In this document: one piece after another, positions 1 to 9,139 of the stretch
Position numbering within the stretch: position 1 is the first letter of the stretch
Layout: each line of letters begins with the position of its first letter
DNA from: Candidatus Zhuqueibacterota bacterium
GTDB taxonomy: Bacteria > Zhuqueibacterota > Zhuqueibacteria > Residuimicrobiales > Oceaniaggregativiventaceae
Reading direction: 5' to 3'
Length of the DNA: 32,607 nt
Assembly (NCBI GenBank): GCA_014728085.1
Contig: WJMF01000144.1
Coordinates: forward strand, 1 to 32,607
Program-made: the position numbers and the translations under genes
Notes under the pieces: generated by a model
Told to the model about the DNA's origin: nothing
Databases searched by the model: none
Seen by the model: only the letters and a program-made list of their open reading frames with translations

Positions 1-365
1 AGCAAAAGATGATACATCATCCGGCCTTATTGCGATGTCCAAGCTCTTGATGCTTATAGTCCAGAGCGATTGCACACGTGATACTCGGCTCATTCCATGC
101 TGTTTTCCCCAGCCCTGGATTCCTGCGTTCGCAGGAATGACGCCCGGTTGCTAGTCTGTAATAGCCAGCTTGAGCAGGAATGACGTCTCTACTCATTTAC
201 AACACCCCAGGTAAAAAATGAATCCCATTCTTTCTGAATGTTCATTTCCATCCAAACATTACCCAGTCAAAGGTTGATTTTTTCCTAGAAATGTATTAAT
301 CTAATTCTAACAGCAATCCACACGAGAACGTTTCTTGTCCACAAATTTTCATTACGAGGAGCATT
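1..365. other. Leading intergenic region, no gene seen
   Basis: I see no convincing coding frame in this stretch. It holds a short palindromic repeat and a partial second copy (listed separately). An AGGAG ribosome binding site at about 357-361 serves the UroD-family gene that starts at 366. I could not define a -35/-10 pair with confidence. Confidence 0.6.
119..138. repeat. Short dRS3-like palindrome (ATTCCTGCG-TT-CGCAGGAAT)
   Basis: This is a perfect 9-bp inverted repeat around a 2-base centre. The right arm plus its flank (GCAGGAATGACG) recurs at 174-185, so a partial second copy lies 36 bp downstream. The pattern ATTCC-N-GGAAT is that of the dRS3-type intergenic repeats known from Neisseria and of similar dispersed palindromes in other bacteria. 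Membership of a genome-wide family is inference, because only one full copy is in the window. Confidence 0.6.
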
Positions 366-1517
366 ATGACCAGTCGAGAGCGACTTTTGGCCGCCTGCCG
401 GCATCGAGAACCTGACCGGGTGCCTTATGATCTGGCCAGTACCCAGGTCACAGGGATTTCCGTGTATGCGTATAAAAATTTGATAGATTATATGGGAATT
501 GAGGACGATCATCCTGAAATATGTGATCATATTCAGCAAATCTGTCTGCCCAAAGAGTCGATATTGCAAGAGTTTGGAGTCGATACGCGGGGCTTGTGGC
601 CGGTGACCAATCATACCGGTCCCTTTGACGATGAGGAACAGGGTGATTATCTGCATCATGAGGATGAGTGGGGATTTGACTATCGCATTCATAAAACACG
701 TGGACTCTGGTATGATCTCTATCGGCATCCTCTACCGCAGGAAACCGCCACTCTGCAAGATGTCAATGCCTACTCTTTTCCAAGGGGCGGTGACGCGGCA
801 CGGGTTGAGGGGCTCAGGGAGCAGGCTAAACGGTATCGTCAGCAGGGATATGCCGTGGTACTCAAAAGCGTTTGCGCTGGTCTCCTGGAGGTGGCCATTC
901 GTATACGAGGTATGGAAAATGCACTCACCGACTTGTTGATCAATAAACCGGTGATGGGGGATATTCTCGACGGCATCCTCCAGGTCAAACTCGATTACTG
1001 GCAGACTGCCCTGGCAGAGCTCGCCGATGTCGTCGACATTGTTGCTGAAGGCGATGACTTTGGTACCCAACTTTCTCCTCTCATTTCACCGGAAACGTAT
1101 CGCGAAATGATCCGGCCCCGGCAAATCGAGATGATTCAGAGCATGAAAAAGTGGGCGCGCGATTCCTATGTCTTTTTTCATTCCTGTGGTAATATCCGGC
1201 CGTTTTTACCTGATTTTATCGATATGGGGATTGATATTATTAATCCTGTCCATATTACAGCAGAGGGCATGGATCCTGTAAAACTGAAAAGGGACTTTGG
1301 TAAGGATGTGGTGTTCTGGGGAGGCGGCATCGATACTCAGGATGTGTTGCCTCATGCCAAACCCCAGCAGATCCGGGATCATGTCAAAAAGAATATCGAT
1401 GCGCTGGCACCCGGCGGGGGGTTTGTATTCAATACGATCCATAATATTCAGGCCGATGTGCCGCCGGAAAATATTCTCGCCATGATCGAGACGTTGCAGG
1501 ATTATGGACGGTATTGA
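366..1517 (+). CDS. Uroporphyrinogen decarboxylase (UroD/MtaA-like) family protein
   Basis: This 383-residue protein belongs to the URO-D superfamily, which includes heme-pathway decarboxylases and corrinoid-dependent methyltransferases such as MtaA and CmuA. The N-terminus (TSRERLLAACRHREPDRVP) is typical of the methyltransferase-like branch. The HSCGN motif at residues 272-276 matches the H-x-C-G zinc-binding motif of methyltransferase members, and a conserved WGGGIDTQ segment follows. It is cytosolic, with no signal peptide. The start is fixed by AGGAG 5 bp upstream. There is no corrinoid protein or heme gene next to it, so a heme role is unlikely. The next gene is an organic-anion type MFS transporter, which suggests catabolism of an imported small molecule, perhaps methylated. 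Family is certain; substrate is unknown. Confidence 0.88.
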   Translation: MTSRERLLAACRHREPDRVPYDLASTQVTGISVYAYKNLIDYMGIEDDHPEICDHIQQICLPKESILQEFGVDTRGLWPVTNHTGPFDDEEQGDYLHHEDEWGFDYRIHKTRGLWYDLYRHPLPQETATLQDVNAYSFPRGGDAARVEGLREQAKRYRQQGYAVVLKSVCAGLLEVAIRIRGMENALTDLLINKPVMGDILDGILQVKLDYWQTALAELADVVDIVAEGDDFGTQLSPLISPETYREMIRPRQIEMIQSMKKWARDSYVFFHSCGNIRPFLPDFIDMGIDIINPVHITAEGMDPVKLKRDFGKDVVFWGGGIDTQDVLPHAKPQQIRDHVKKNIDALAPGGGFVFNTIHNIQADVPPENILAMIETLQDYGRY

Positions 1518-1540
1518 GAGCTTGATCAGAGACGCTGGTC

Positions 1541-1566
1541 TCACGCAAAGGCACCAAGGCGCAAAG
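1541..1566. repeat. Short imperfect CGCAAAG direct repeats
   Basis: The gap between the UroD-family gene and the MFS gene contains CGCAAAG twice, with a CACCAAGG variant between them. Short G/C-AAAG tandem units of this kind occur in the intergenic DNA of many environmental bacteria. No function can be inferred from this copy. Confidence 0.4.
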
Positions 1567-1627
1567 AAAAAAAAGTATTAAATCAGGCTGCTGCCCAAAT
1601 GTATCTCATTTGAACCGGAGGAGCTGA

Positions 1628-2833
1628 ATGGAAACCAACTATCCCAACCGCTATCGCTGGGTGATTCTTTCGTTGCTGTTTGTGGCGACGACGGTCAACT
1701 ATATGGATCGGATCGTCCTGTCTGTGCTCATTCCCACGATTAAATCGGATTTAAATCTCAACGATATTGCATTTGGTCATATTCTCAGTGCTTTTCAGCT
1801 GACCTATACGCTTGGTTTTCTGTTTGTCGGCAAGATGATCGACAAGCTGGGTACAAAACTCGGGTATTTACTCTCGATTCTTCTCTGGTCTGCTGCCGCT
1901 GCCATGCATGGAGTTTGCAAAAGCGCTTCCTGCCTGGCCATATGGCGCGGTGCATTGGGGATTACCCAGTCCGGTAATTTCCCGGCTGCTATTAAATCCG
2001 TATCCGAGTGGTTTCATGTGCAGGATCGCAGCTTTGCCACCTCGTTGTTTAATGCCGGTTCGAGTATTTCGAACATTATCGGGCCCCCGCTCATCGTTGC
2101 GCTTGCGTTGCAGGCGGGTTGGCGATGGACGTTTGTCGCGTTTGGACTGTTGGGATTTTTACTGGTGACTGTATGGCAGGTACTGTATAAATCCGAGAAA
2201 CAGCCCGAATTAGAGCAGGATCAGACCAAAGAACATATTCCCTGGTTGCAGCTCTTGCGAGATCGGCGCAGCTATGCCATCATGCTGGGCAAATTTTTTA
2301 CAGACCCGGTATGGTGGTTTTATCTGTTCTGGATGCCCAATTACCTCTCTTCCCAGCGCGGCTTTGATCTCAAGGAAATCGCATTTGCCACTCCTCTTAT
2401 CTATATCGTGGCGACACTGATCGGCTTTGTAGGCGGCTGGTTTCCCGGATTCCTCATGCGCAAGGGATGGAGTGTCAGCCGGGCACGTAAAACCACTATG
2501 GCTCTTTCAGCTGCGCTGTTGCCCGTAACCGCCTTTGCTGTCTTTGCTCCCAGTCCCTGGCTGGCCATTGCCTTGGTCAGTCTGGCTTGTGGAGCTCATA
2601 ATAGCTGGTCAGCCAATATATTCACGTTGACCAGTGACTGTTTCCCGTCCAGAGCAGTGGGGTCGATGACCGGGCTGGCCGGATTTGCCGGCGGGCTGGG
2701 AGGACTGTTGTTTGCAACGCTGTTGCCCGGATATATTGTGGAATATTTTGGCTATGTGCCGATTTTTGTGCTTATGGGAATCCTGCATCCTATTGCATAT
2801 GGCTGTGTACATGTTTTTTTAAAGTCAAGATGA
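1628..2833 (+). CDS. MFS transporter, anion:cation symporter (hexuronate/sugar-acid) type
   Basis: This is a 401-residue integral membrane protein with about twelve hydrophobic helices. Its N-terminus (NYMDRIVLSVLIPTIKSDL) is typical of the ACS branch of the major facilitator superfamily, which includes ExuT, GudP and DgoT-like sugar-acid transporters. After helix 2 comes the loop GKMIDKLGTKLG, matching the MFS G-x-x-x-D-(R/K) motif A. A GGAGGAG ribosome binding site sits 3-9 bp before the ATG. It lies 110 bp after the UroD-family gene in the same orientation and may be co-transcribed with it. Import of a hexuronate-like or aromatic acid anion is the best guess. The substrate cannot be read from sequence alone. 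Confidence 0.85.
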   Translation: METNYPNRYRWVILSLLFVATTVNYMDRIVLSVLIPTIKSDLNLNDIAFGHILSAFQLTYTLGFLFVGKMIDKLGTKLGYLLSILLWSAAAAMHGVCKSASCLAIWRGALGITQSGNFPAAIKSVSEWFHVQDRSFATSLFNAGSSISNIIGPPLIVALALQAGWRWTFVAFGLLGFLLVTVWQVLYKSEKQPELEQDQTKEHIPWLQLLRDRRSYAIMLGKFFTDPVWWFYLFWMPNYLSSQRGFDLKEIAFATPLIYIVATLIGFVGGWFPGFLMRKGWSVSRARKTTMALSAALLPVTAFAVFAPSPWLAIALVSLACGAHNSWSANIFTLTSDCFPSRAVGSMTGLAGFAGGLGGLLFATLLPGYIVEYFGYVPIFVLMGILHPIAYGCVHVFLKSR

Positions 2834-2974
2834 GTAAAATGAGAAATATCTATATGTTTGCATCGTTTATGAAATGTAGGTTTTGATCGTCTTGTTACAC
2901 CTTTTGTGCTGACATGAATCATTACAAGGATCACTCCTTAACAGGATCGAGGAATATAGGACAGGTAAAAAATT

Positions 2975-4513
2975 ATGAATCAGACCTATACAAACCCCTT
3001 GCGGGAAGGCATGCGGCTAAAGCGTATGCCGGAATCCAATACCCTTGTCATCATGGGAGCCACCGGTGACTTGACCCGACGGAAATTGATCCCGTCGCTC
3101 TTTAGTCTGTATCGACAAGGATTTTTACCGAACCAGTTTCGAATTATCGCTTTTGCCCGGCGGGATAAAGATGACAAAGAGTTCCAAAACGAGATGGCAG
3201 AAGCCCTGAAAAAATTTTCAGGCTATAAAAACGATTCCAAAGAACAAATTCAGCGGTTTGTCCAGTTGATCAGTTATCATCGGGGTGATTTTACTGAAGA
3301 CGCAGCGTTTGAACGGTTGAAAAACCGGTTAAAAGAATACCAAAAAGAAACCAATGGAATCAGCAACCGCTTGTTTTATCTGGCCACCCCCCCGTCGGCA
3401 TTTGAGCCCATCATCGATCTTTTGGGCGAGCATGAATTGGCGCATCAAAAAGATGGCTGGACACGAATCATTATCGAAAAACCCTTTGGCGAGGATCTCG
3501 AGAGTGCAAACGAACTCAATGATATGATTACGCGTGTCTTTGATGAAAATCAGATCTACCGTATTGACCACTATCTCGGCAAAGAGACGGTGCAAAATAT
3601 TCTCGTGTTTCGATTTGCAAATGGCATATTTGAACCCATTTGGAATCGGCGCTATGTTCAACAAGTACAGATCACTGTCGCTGAAGAACTGGGACTCGAA
3701 GGTCGTGCTAACTTTTTCGAGTCTACCGGGATCATGAGAGACATTGTCCAAAATCACATGATGCAGTTATTGAGCCTTGTGGCCATGGAGCCCCCCTCAT
3801 CGTTTGATCCGGATGCGGTACGTGATGAAAAGGTCAAGGTGTTACAGGCCATTCAGCCTATACATCAGGCTGACATCGAAAACCAGGTCATTCGGGCACA
3901 ATATGCCGCAGGCTCGTTGTGGGGCGAAGAGATGCGCGGCTATTTGCAAGAAGAGGGCGTTGATCCCCATTCCACGACAGAGACGTTTTTTGCCATGAAA
4001 TTGGGATTGAATAATTGGCGTTGGGCAGGCGTGCCGTTTTATATCCGTGCCGGCAAGCGGTTGCCCAAAAAGGTAACGGAAATTGCGATCTATTTCAAGG
4101 ATGCACCCTTGCAAATCTTTGGACCGGAAGCAGAGGATTCTCTGGCGACCTCAAATGTCCTGGCCCTCAACATACAGCCAGACGAAGGGATTTCCCTGGG
4201 ATTTGATTCCAAAGTGCCGGGCTATAGCAGCTTGATCCGGCCGGTCAATATGGAGTTCCGTTATGGTACCAGTTTTGGCGATGAACCGCCTGATGCCTAT
4301 GAGAGATTATTGCTCGATTCCATGTTGGGCGATGCCACACTGTTTACCCGAGCCGATGAGAATGAAATGGCCTGGCGACTCATCCAGCCGATCCTTGATT
4401 ACAATGCATCGTATCGTGATGTAAAATTGCCTCAATATTCCATCGGAACATGGGGACCCAGGGAATCGGATCGATTGTTGTACCAAGATGGATTTCAGTG
4501 GAGACGTTTATGA
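2975..4513 (+). CDS. zwf: Glucose-6-phosphate 1-dehydrogenase
   Basis: Zwf oxidises glucose 6-phosphate to 6-phosphogluconolactone with NADP+, opening the oxidative pentose phosphate branch in the cytosol. The 512-residue length is normal. The nucleotide-binding [10 protein letters not shown] is at residues 28-37. The substrate-binding and catalytic signature RIDHYLGK is at residues 196-203, with the active-site Asp-His pair intact. An EKPFGEDL segment precedes it, as expected. The gene overlaps opcA by 4 bp (ATGA), so the two are translationally coupled, and pgl and cysK follow. The start has only a weak upstream purine stretch (ACAGGT). The internal Met13 and Met18 are alternatives but would trim only non-conserved residues. 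Confidence 0.97.
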   Translation: MNQTYTNPLREGMRLKRMPESNTLVIMGATGDLTRRKLIPSLFSLYRQGFLPNQFRIIAFARRDKDDKEFQNEMAEALKKFSGYKNDSKEQIQRFVQLISYHRGDFTEDAAFERLKNRLKEYQKETNGISNRLFYLATPPSAFEPIIDLLGEHELAHQKDGWTRIIIEKPFGEDLESANELNDMITRVFDENQIYRIDHYLGKETVQNILVFRFANGIFEPIWNRRYVQQVQITVAEELGLEGRANFFESTGIMRDIVQNHMMQLLSLVAMEPPSSFDPDAVRDEKVKVLQAIQPIHQADIENQVIRAQYAAGSLWGEEMRGYLQEEGVDPHSTTETFFAMKLGLNNWRWAGVPFYIRAGKRLPKKVTEIAIYFKDAPLQIFGPEAEDSLATSNVLALNIQPDEGISLGFDSKVPGYSSLIRPVNMEFRYGTSFGDEPPDAYERLLLDSMLGDATLFTRADENEMAWRLIQPILDYNASYRDVKLPQYSIGTWGPRESDRLLYQDGFQWRRL

Positions 4514-5592
4514 ATAATCTGACTATCGGAACTCCTGTTGCGCTGAGAGATATTGAAAAAAAACTGACCTCGCTTTGGCAGGAATCCGCTGACAAGGAGG
4601 CAGGAAAGCCCGTTATCAGGGCCAGTACCATTAATTTTATCGTGCTCAGTCATCATCCGGATCAGGTCGAGTCGATCAACAGAGTTGTGAGTGAGATCAG
4701 CGATCATCACCCCAGTCGCATTATCGTGGCCCTCGTAGATCCGGATAGTAGTTCGGCAGATATTTCCGCCAGGATTAGCCTGCAATGTAATCTGAATGTC
4801 GCGATGAACAAGCAGATTTGTTTTGAACAGGTGGTGCTCGAGACTGGTCCCGGCGGATTTGCCAAACTCTCTGGTATCATATTACCTCTGTTGTTACCCG
4901 ATTTGCCGGTCTTTTTGTGGATGGCCGACAACCAATTCGAACTGATCGATGATTTGCATCCTTTGCATGGTGCGATCGATCGCTTGCTCATCGAATCATC
5001 GGGTATGGTCGATGATTGGTCCGCTTTTCAGCGATATCGCAAACAACTGTTGGACATTAACGAGAGGATGGGCATCAGTGACCTGCACTGGGGATACCTC
5101 ACCGAGTGGCGCGAGGCGCTGGCTCAGTTTTTTGACCAACCCGCTCGACAGGATTGGCTCGAGAATATACGTGAAATCACTCTCTTGCATAAATCCGGGG
5201 GGGCAAGTATCGACGGCCTCTTTTTGGTCGCATGGATGGCTTCCCGGTTGGGTTGGACCTTAAACTCTGTTTCCGATCGCGAGAAACTTTTGATAAAATT
5301 TACCAGTGCCAAGCAAAAGGTTGATGTACGATTCGACAACCAGGGCAACCGCCCGCTCGACCGCGTTGTTATTCATTCCGATGATAAAGAGAGATCTATG
5401 CATTTCACAGCTGAATTTAAAGATGACCATATTGTGATGGAGGTTCGTCAGGGTGAAAAGATTATAGAATCAGGAATGGTGGCCGCTCCCTCTGATGAAC
5501 TGGGAGCGCTGGTTTGTCATGAATTGGATTTGCTGAAAAACGATCGCATCTATCTGGCGATGCTCAATATTTTGGAGAATCATAATGATTGA
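4510..5592 (+). CDS. opcA: Glucose-6-phosphate dehydrogenase assembly protein OpcA
   Basis: OpcA is a cytosolic protein that promotes assembly or activation of the Zwf oligomer in cyanobacteria and actinobacteria. This 360-residue copy fits the family in length and in core patterns such as the acidic-patch region [16 protein letters not shown] and the N-terminal [16 protein letters not shown] chose ATG 4510, which overlaps the zwf stop as ATGA. An in-frame ATG at 4450 would sit deep inside zwf and lacks a ribosome binding site. The gene overlaps pgl by 8 bp. The zwf-opcA-pgl order strongly supports the call. OpcA is best known from cyanobacteria and actinobacteria, so its presence here is a useful lineage marker. 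Function is inferred from family and context. Confidence 0.9.
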   Translation: MNNLTIGTPVALRDIEKKLTSLWQESADKEAGKPVIRASTINFIVLSHHPDQVESINRVVSEISDHHPSRIIVALVDPDSSSADISARISLQCNLNVAMNKQICFEQVVLETGPGGFAKLSGIILPLLLPDLPVFLWMADNQFELIDDLHPLHGAIDRLLIESSGMVDDWSAFQRYRKQLLDINERMGISDLHWGYLTEWREALAQFFDQPARQDWLENIREITLLHKSGGASIDGLFLVAWMASRLGWTLNSVSDREKLLIKFTSAKQKVDVRFDNQGNRPLDRVVIHSDDKERSMHFTAEFKDDHIVMEVRQGEKIIESGMVAAPSDELGALVCHELDLLKNDRIYLAMLNILENHND

Positions 5593-6298
5593 ATGGGATA
5601 TATATTCCTCACCTGACTTGCTATTTAGTGCCTGCGCCGAACAAATGATAGAGATTGCCCAAAAGGCGATTCAACAACGAGGCTCGTTCTCGGTGGCTCT
5701 TTCTGGTGGATCCACTCCCCGGGGGTTGTATAATGAATTAAAAAGTCATTATGCAACGGAAAAGTTGTGGCGGGATAGCTTTTTTTTTGTGAGTGATGAG
5801 AGAAATGTTGCACTGGATAATCCTGAAAGCAATATGGGGCTTGCCATGTATAGTTTATTGAATCCGCTCAATATTAAAGCCCCGCATGTCTTTCCCGTTA
5901 TGACCCACATGCAATCTCTGGAATTGGCTGCCCGGGATTACGAGATGCGCATTCAAACTCAGGTAGGGCAAGAGGGACAGTTTGATTTAATACTTTTAGG
6001 ACTTGGAGACGATGGTCATACTGCTTCTTTGTTTCCGGATACACCCGCATTAAAGGAACAATCCCGCTGGGTGGTTGAAAACTGGGTGGAAAAGCTGAAT
6101 ACGTGGCGCATTACATTTACCTATCCTTTGATCAACAGGGCCCGGCATGTAATGTTTTTGGTGCAGGGAGATAAAAAAGCAGAGATTGTGGCGGATATTT
6201 ATCACGACCGAAAAGAGTATCCTGCCAGTTTTATCGATCCTGCAGACGGGCGACTGACGTGGTTACTGGATGATAAAGCGGGAAAAGGCTTGAAATAG
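5585..6298 (+). CDS. pgl: 6-phosphogluconolactonase
   Basis: This enzyme hydrolyses 6-phosphogluconolactone, the Zwf product, to 6-phosphogluconate in the cytosol. At 237 residues it is the DevB/NagB-fold type. The family signatures SGGSTPRG (40-47), DERN (71-74) and [13 protein letters not shown] (139-151) are all present. The start overlaps the opcA stop by 8 bp, so translation is likely coupled. The gene ends 8 bp before cysK. The gnd and edd genes are not in the window, so it cannot be seen whether flux goes on to the pentose phosphate or the Entner-Doudoroff branch. Confidence 0.96.
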   Translation: MIEWDIYSSPDLLFSACAEQMIEIAQKAIQQRGSFSVALSGGSTPRGLYNELKSHYATEKLWRDSFFFVSDERNVALDNPESNMGLAMYSLLNPLNIKAPHVFPVMTHMQSLELAARDYEMRIQTQVGQEGQFDLILLGLGDDGHTASLFPDTPALKEQSRWVVENWVEKLNTWRITFTYPLINRARHVMFLVQGDKKAEIVADIYHDRKEYPASFIDPADGRLTWLLDDKAGKGLK

Positions 6299-6306
6299 GA
6301 CTTTAT

Positions 6307-7242
6307 ATGGCAAAAATTTTCAATGACATCACAGAGACCATAGGACGTACACCGCTCGTTCGCGTCAACCGCCTGGCAGCGGATGTGCCCGCAACCATTC
6401 TCGCTAAACTGGAATTTTTCAATCCTCTGTCATCTGTCAAAGATCGTATCGGACTGGCCATGATTCAGGCTGCTGAGGAACAGGGTAAAATTCATAAAAA
6501 GAGTGTGATCGTGGAACCGACCTCCGGCAATACCGGGATCGCCCTGGCCTTTGTCTGTGCCGCGAGGGGCTATCAGTTGGTTCTAACCATGCCCGAAAGC
6601 ATGAGCATCGAACGCAGAGCATTATTACGGGCTTTGGGTGCCGAGCTTTATTTGACTCCTGCTGAATTGGGTATGCAAGGGGCCATCGATAAAGCCAAAG
6701 AGATTGCCGGCCAGCGCAAGGATGCATTTATGCCGATGCAGTTCGAGAATCAGGCCAATGTCGATATTCACTACCAGTCAACGGCGCAAGAGATCTGGGA
6801 AGATACGGATGGAAAGGTCGATGTGCTTGTGGCTGGTGTCGGTACCGGAGGAACGATTACCGGTGTGGGCAAGTTTTTAAAAGAAAAAAAGCCAGAAATC
6901 GAAATTGTTGCTGTGGAACCACACAGCTCAGCTGTGCTCAGCGACCAGGAGCCGGGTTCTCACAAGATCATGGGGATCGGAGCCGGATTTATCCCGCCGA
7001 TTCTCGATCAGGAGCTCGTGGATCAGGTTATTACCATCAGAGACAAGTATGCTTTTGAAACGGCACGCCAGGCTGCCAAACAAGAGGGTATCTTGTGCGG
7101 AATTTCGTCAGGTGCGGCTTTGCTGGCTGCGCTGGATCTGGGGAAAAAACCGATACACCGGGATCAGACCATCGTGGTGATCATTCCGTCAAGCGGAGAG
7201 CGGTATTTGAGTACAGATTTGTACAGGAATTATATGTATTAG
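6307..7242 (+). CDS. cysK: Cysteine synthase (O-acetylserine sulfhydrylase)
   Basis: CysK is a PLP enzyme that makes cysteine from O-acetylserine and sulfide. The 311 residues show the PLP lysine at K45 within NPLSSVKDR, the TSGNTG substrate and PLP loop at 72-77, and the glycine-rich phosphate loop VGTGGTITG. The C-terminus is short, as in CysK/CysM-type catalytic-core enzymes, so there is no CBS regulatory domain. It starts 8 bp after pgl with AGGA 7 bp before the ATG, and appears to be the last gene of the zwf block. The cognate serine acetyltransferase gene lies at 8174, separated by a minus-strand module, so a cysK-cysE pair has probably been split. Confidence 0.96.
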   Translation: MAKIFNDITETIGRTPLVRVNRLAADVPATILAKLEFFNPLSSVKDRIGLAMIQAAEEQGKIHKKSVIVEPTSGNTGIALAFVCAARGYQLVLTMPESMSIERRALLRALGAELYLTPAELGMQGAIDKAKEIAGQRKDAFMPMQFENQANVDIHYQSTAQEIWEDTDGKVDVLVAGVGTGGTITGVGKFLKEKKPEIEIVAVEPHSSAVLSDQEPGSHKIMGIGAGFIPPILDQELVDQVITIRDKYAFETARQAAKQEGILCGISSGAALLAALDLGKKPIHRDQTIVVIIPSSGERYLSTDLYRNYMY

Positions 7243-7323
7243 GAAGGTATATTTAGACAAAGAGCTAAGAGACGGTCGACTATTCTGTTTTGAATTGATA
7301 AACTATTGATATATAATCGTGCT

Positions 7324-7796
7324 CTAGTTTTCATCCTCTTGCTTTTGCTTGTCTTGATGTGTGAAGATATAAATGATGCTTGCTAATCCCGTACTACTTA
7401 ATAGAGGTCCCATAATATGGGCAGCTGTTGACTCGGAATATAAAGCAATAATTACACCACAAGTCACAACGAACAGAACAATAAAAAATGCGAATATTTG
7501 ACCCCATTTTCTTTGCTGAAACTCTTTTCGAATAGCAAATTCGCCTATTCGATAGTCTTCTTTTTCAAGAAACTGACGGTGTTCTGCTTGCTTTTCAGCC
7601 ATTGCAATAATTCGTTCTGCTGCACCTGGTAGAATTCTGTCATAATACTCTAGATACTCAGGAGGAGGTAGAATTCCTTTAAACTCTTTTTTCTCTAATA
7701 CAACTGAAGGCTGTTTTCGGGTTGCCCTGGCTGCTCATGATTTGCCCTTCTTGGAATACTAGAGGTGTGTGATTGTTTTTTACGATTTTTGCTCAT
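7324..7796 (-). pseudogene. DUF2335-family two-helix membrane protein, frameshifted near the N-terminus
   Basis: The continuous reading frame runs from 7734 to the stop at 7324. It contains the DUF2335 hallmark GILPPPEYLEYYDRILPGAA followed by ERIIAMAEKQAEHR, an amphipathic helix, and two membrane helices near the C-terminus (IFAFFIVLFVVTCGVIIAL and a second after HIMGPLLSSTG). No usable start lies upstream of the hallmark in that frame; the first in-frame ATG is at 7602. A different frame starts at ATG 7796 (MSKNRKKQSH), overlaps the end of the preceding small ORF, and reads a basic polar N-terminus before a TAG at 7695-7697. Joining the two needs one frameshift between about 7735 and 7695. 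The gene is therefore a recent pseudogene, a sequencing error, or a recoded gene. DUF2335 function is unknown. Confidence 0.7.
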
Positions 7797-7974
7797 GATC
7801 ATTTCGATGAAAAGAAAACGCTGTTGAAATATCTTTTCCTACTTTGTGCCAATCATCAGCAATGGCATGTTTGTCGGAGAAAAAAGGTGTTCTTTTTGGT
7901 ATATATGATACGCTTTTTCGAGGATAAAGGCTTAATATGGTAGAAGCACCCTTTAAATAGTCTTTCTTTGACAT
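7780..7974 (-). CDS. Small basic protein upstream of the DUF2335 gene
   Basis: This 64-residue protein is rich in Lys, Ser and Arg, with no membrane helix, starting MSKKDYLKGASTIL and ending HEQKS. I do not recognise a family. It has a good GAGGAG ribosome binding site (7984-7989 on the opposite strand) about 9 bp before its ATG. Its last 17 bp overlap the start of the DUF2335 reading frame, the arrangement of a translationally coupled two-gene unit. The unit is AT-rich compared with the cys genes on either side. Function is unknown. Confidence 0.6.
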   Translation of the reverse strand: MSKKDYLKGASTILSLYPRKSVSYIPKRTPFFSDKHAIADDWHKVGKDISTAFSFHRNDHEQKS

Positions 7975-8173
7975 TTTATTTTACTCCTCGTTAATATACT
8001 AAATATTATAATATTTAACAAAAGATGCAAATAAATTGTTTCAAGAGATATAACACTTTATAAATAGTGATAACTTTTTTTGTTGATTGAAATGTAATAC
8101 CCTTTGCTTTAGAAATACCTTGTTCAGAAATGCTGTTTATGCAAAAAAAGTAAAATTTATTTTAGGAATGATT
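7975..8173. other. AT-rich divergent intergenic region before cysE
   Basis: This gap separates the minus-strand small ORF from cysE on the plus strand and should hold promoters for both. It is strongly AT-rich. AGGA at 8164-8167 lies 6 bp before ATG 8174 and decides that cysE start over the upstream in-frame ATGs at 8087 and 8168. Confidence 0.5.
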
Positions 8174-9127
8174 ATGGATGGCACAAGCAAACGATTGATG
8201 GATTCTGCATCCAAAATGATCGATACCTATGAAGAGACCGGTGGTGTAAATCGGATTGACGGCAAGAATCTGCCCACCCTAAAAGCGGTAGTAGAGATAT
8301 TGGATGATTTGATGCAGATCCTGTTTCCCGGCTATTTTGGCTCTCGCGTTCCGGCACGATCCAATGTATTGTTTTTTATCCAGAGTGCCGTCGATTCAAT
8401 CTATTTACGATTGACAGACCTGGTTACACGCGCCTTGCAAAGCGAATGCAAGCTGGAAGATTGTCAAAAATCAATGTGCGAACAGATGGCCGAGGATTAT
8501 GCCCTGAGATTCATCGATCGTTTGCCCGAAATAAGATCCCGGCTAAAGCTGGATATTCGCGCCGGTTTTGAGGGAGATCCGGCAGCCAAAAGTACTGAAG
8601 AAGTGATCTTGTGTTATCCGTTTGTCTATGCCATTTCTGTGCACCGTATTGCGCATGTCCTGTACAATTTGGAGATTCCGCTGATCCCTCGTATCATGTC
8701 TGAATGGGCGCATCGCCGTACAGGGGTCGATATTCATCCCGGCGCTCGTATTGGTGAACGGTTTTTTATCGATCATGGCACCGGCGTGGTGATCGGCGAA
8801 ACCACGGAAATCGGCAATGATGTCAAGATATACCAGGGCGTCACCCTGGGGGCCTTGTCGTTCCCCAAGAATCCCGATGGCAGTATCGTCAAGGGCGGCA
8901 AACGCCATCCCACCATCCATGACCGGGTGACGGTTTATGCCGGGGCCACGATTCTGGGAGGAGAGACTGTGATCGGAGAGGATTCTGTTATCGGAGCAAA
9001 TTCATGGATTACGGCTTCTGTGCCCAGGCGTACATTGGTTACGTTTCAGGAACAACAAAGTTTTCGATCCCTGGATCGTTCACCCGAACCCGAATCCTCA
9101 AAGCCTGCGATCGATTTCCAGATTTGA
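8174..9127 (+). CDS. cysE: Serine O-acetyltransferase
   Basis: CysE acetylates L-serine with acetyl-CoA to O-acetylserine, the CysK substrate. From ATG 8174 the protein has 317 residues. It has the long helical N-terminal domain of EpsC-type bacterial serine acetyltransferases and then a left-handed beta-helix of hexapeptide repeats (HPGARIGERFFIDHGTG, then VIGETTEIGNDVKIYQGVTLG). The catalytic-loop histidines are present. The frame stays open upstream to 8087, but those residues (MKCNTLCFRN) are unlike the family, and the ribosome binding site favours 8174. The gene converges with the ZIP gene, with a 12-bp gap. Confidence 0.94.
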   Translation: MDGTSKRLMDSASKMIDTYEETGGVNRIDGKNLPTLKAVVEILDDLMQILFPGYFGSRVPARSNVLFFIQSAVDSIYLRLTDLVTRALQSECKLEDCQKSMCEQMAEDYALRFIDRLPEIRSRLKLDIRAGFEGDPAAKSTEEVILCYPFVYAISVHRIAHVLYNLEIPLIPRIMSEWAHRRTGVDIHPGARIGERFFIDHGTGVVIGETTEIGNDVKIYQGVTLGALSFPKNPDGSIVKGGKRHPTIHDRVTVYAGATILGGETVIGEDSVIGANSWITASVPRRTLVTFQEQQSFRSLDRSPEPESSKPAIDFQI

Positions 9128-9139
9128 TGCATCGAGTGA

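Noticed and set aside
8087-8173. Upstream extension of cysE to ATG 8087
   Set aside because: It adds 29 residues with no family match and lacks a ribosome binding site, whereas AGGA is well placed before ATG 8174.
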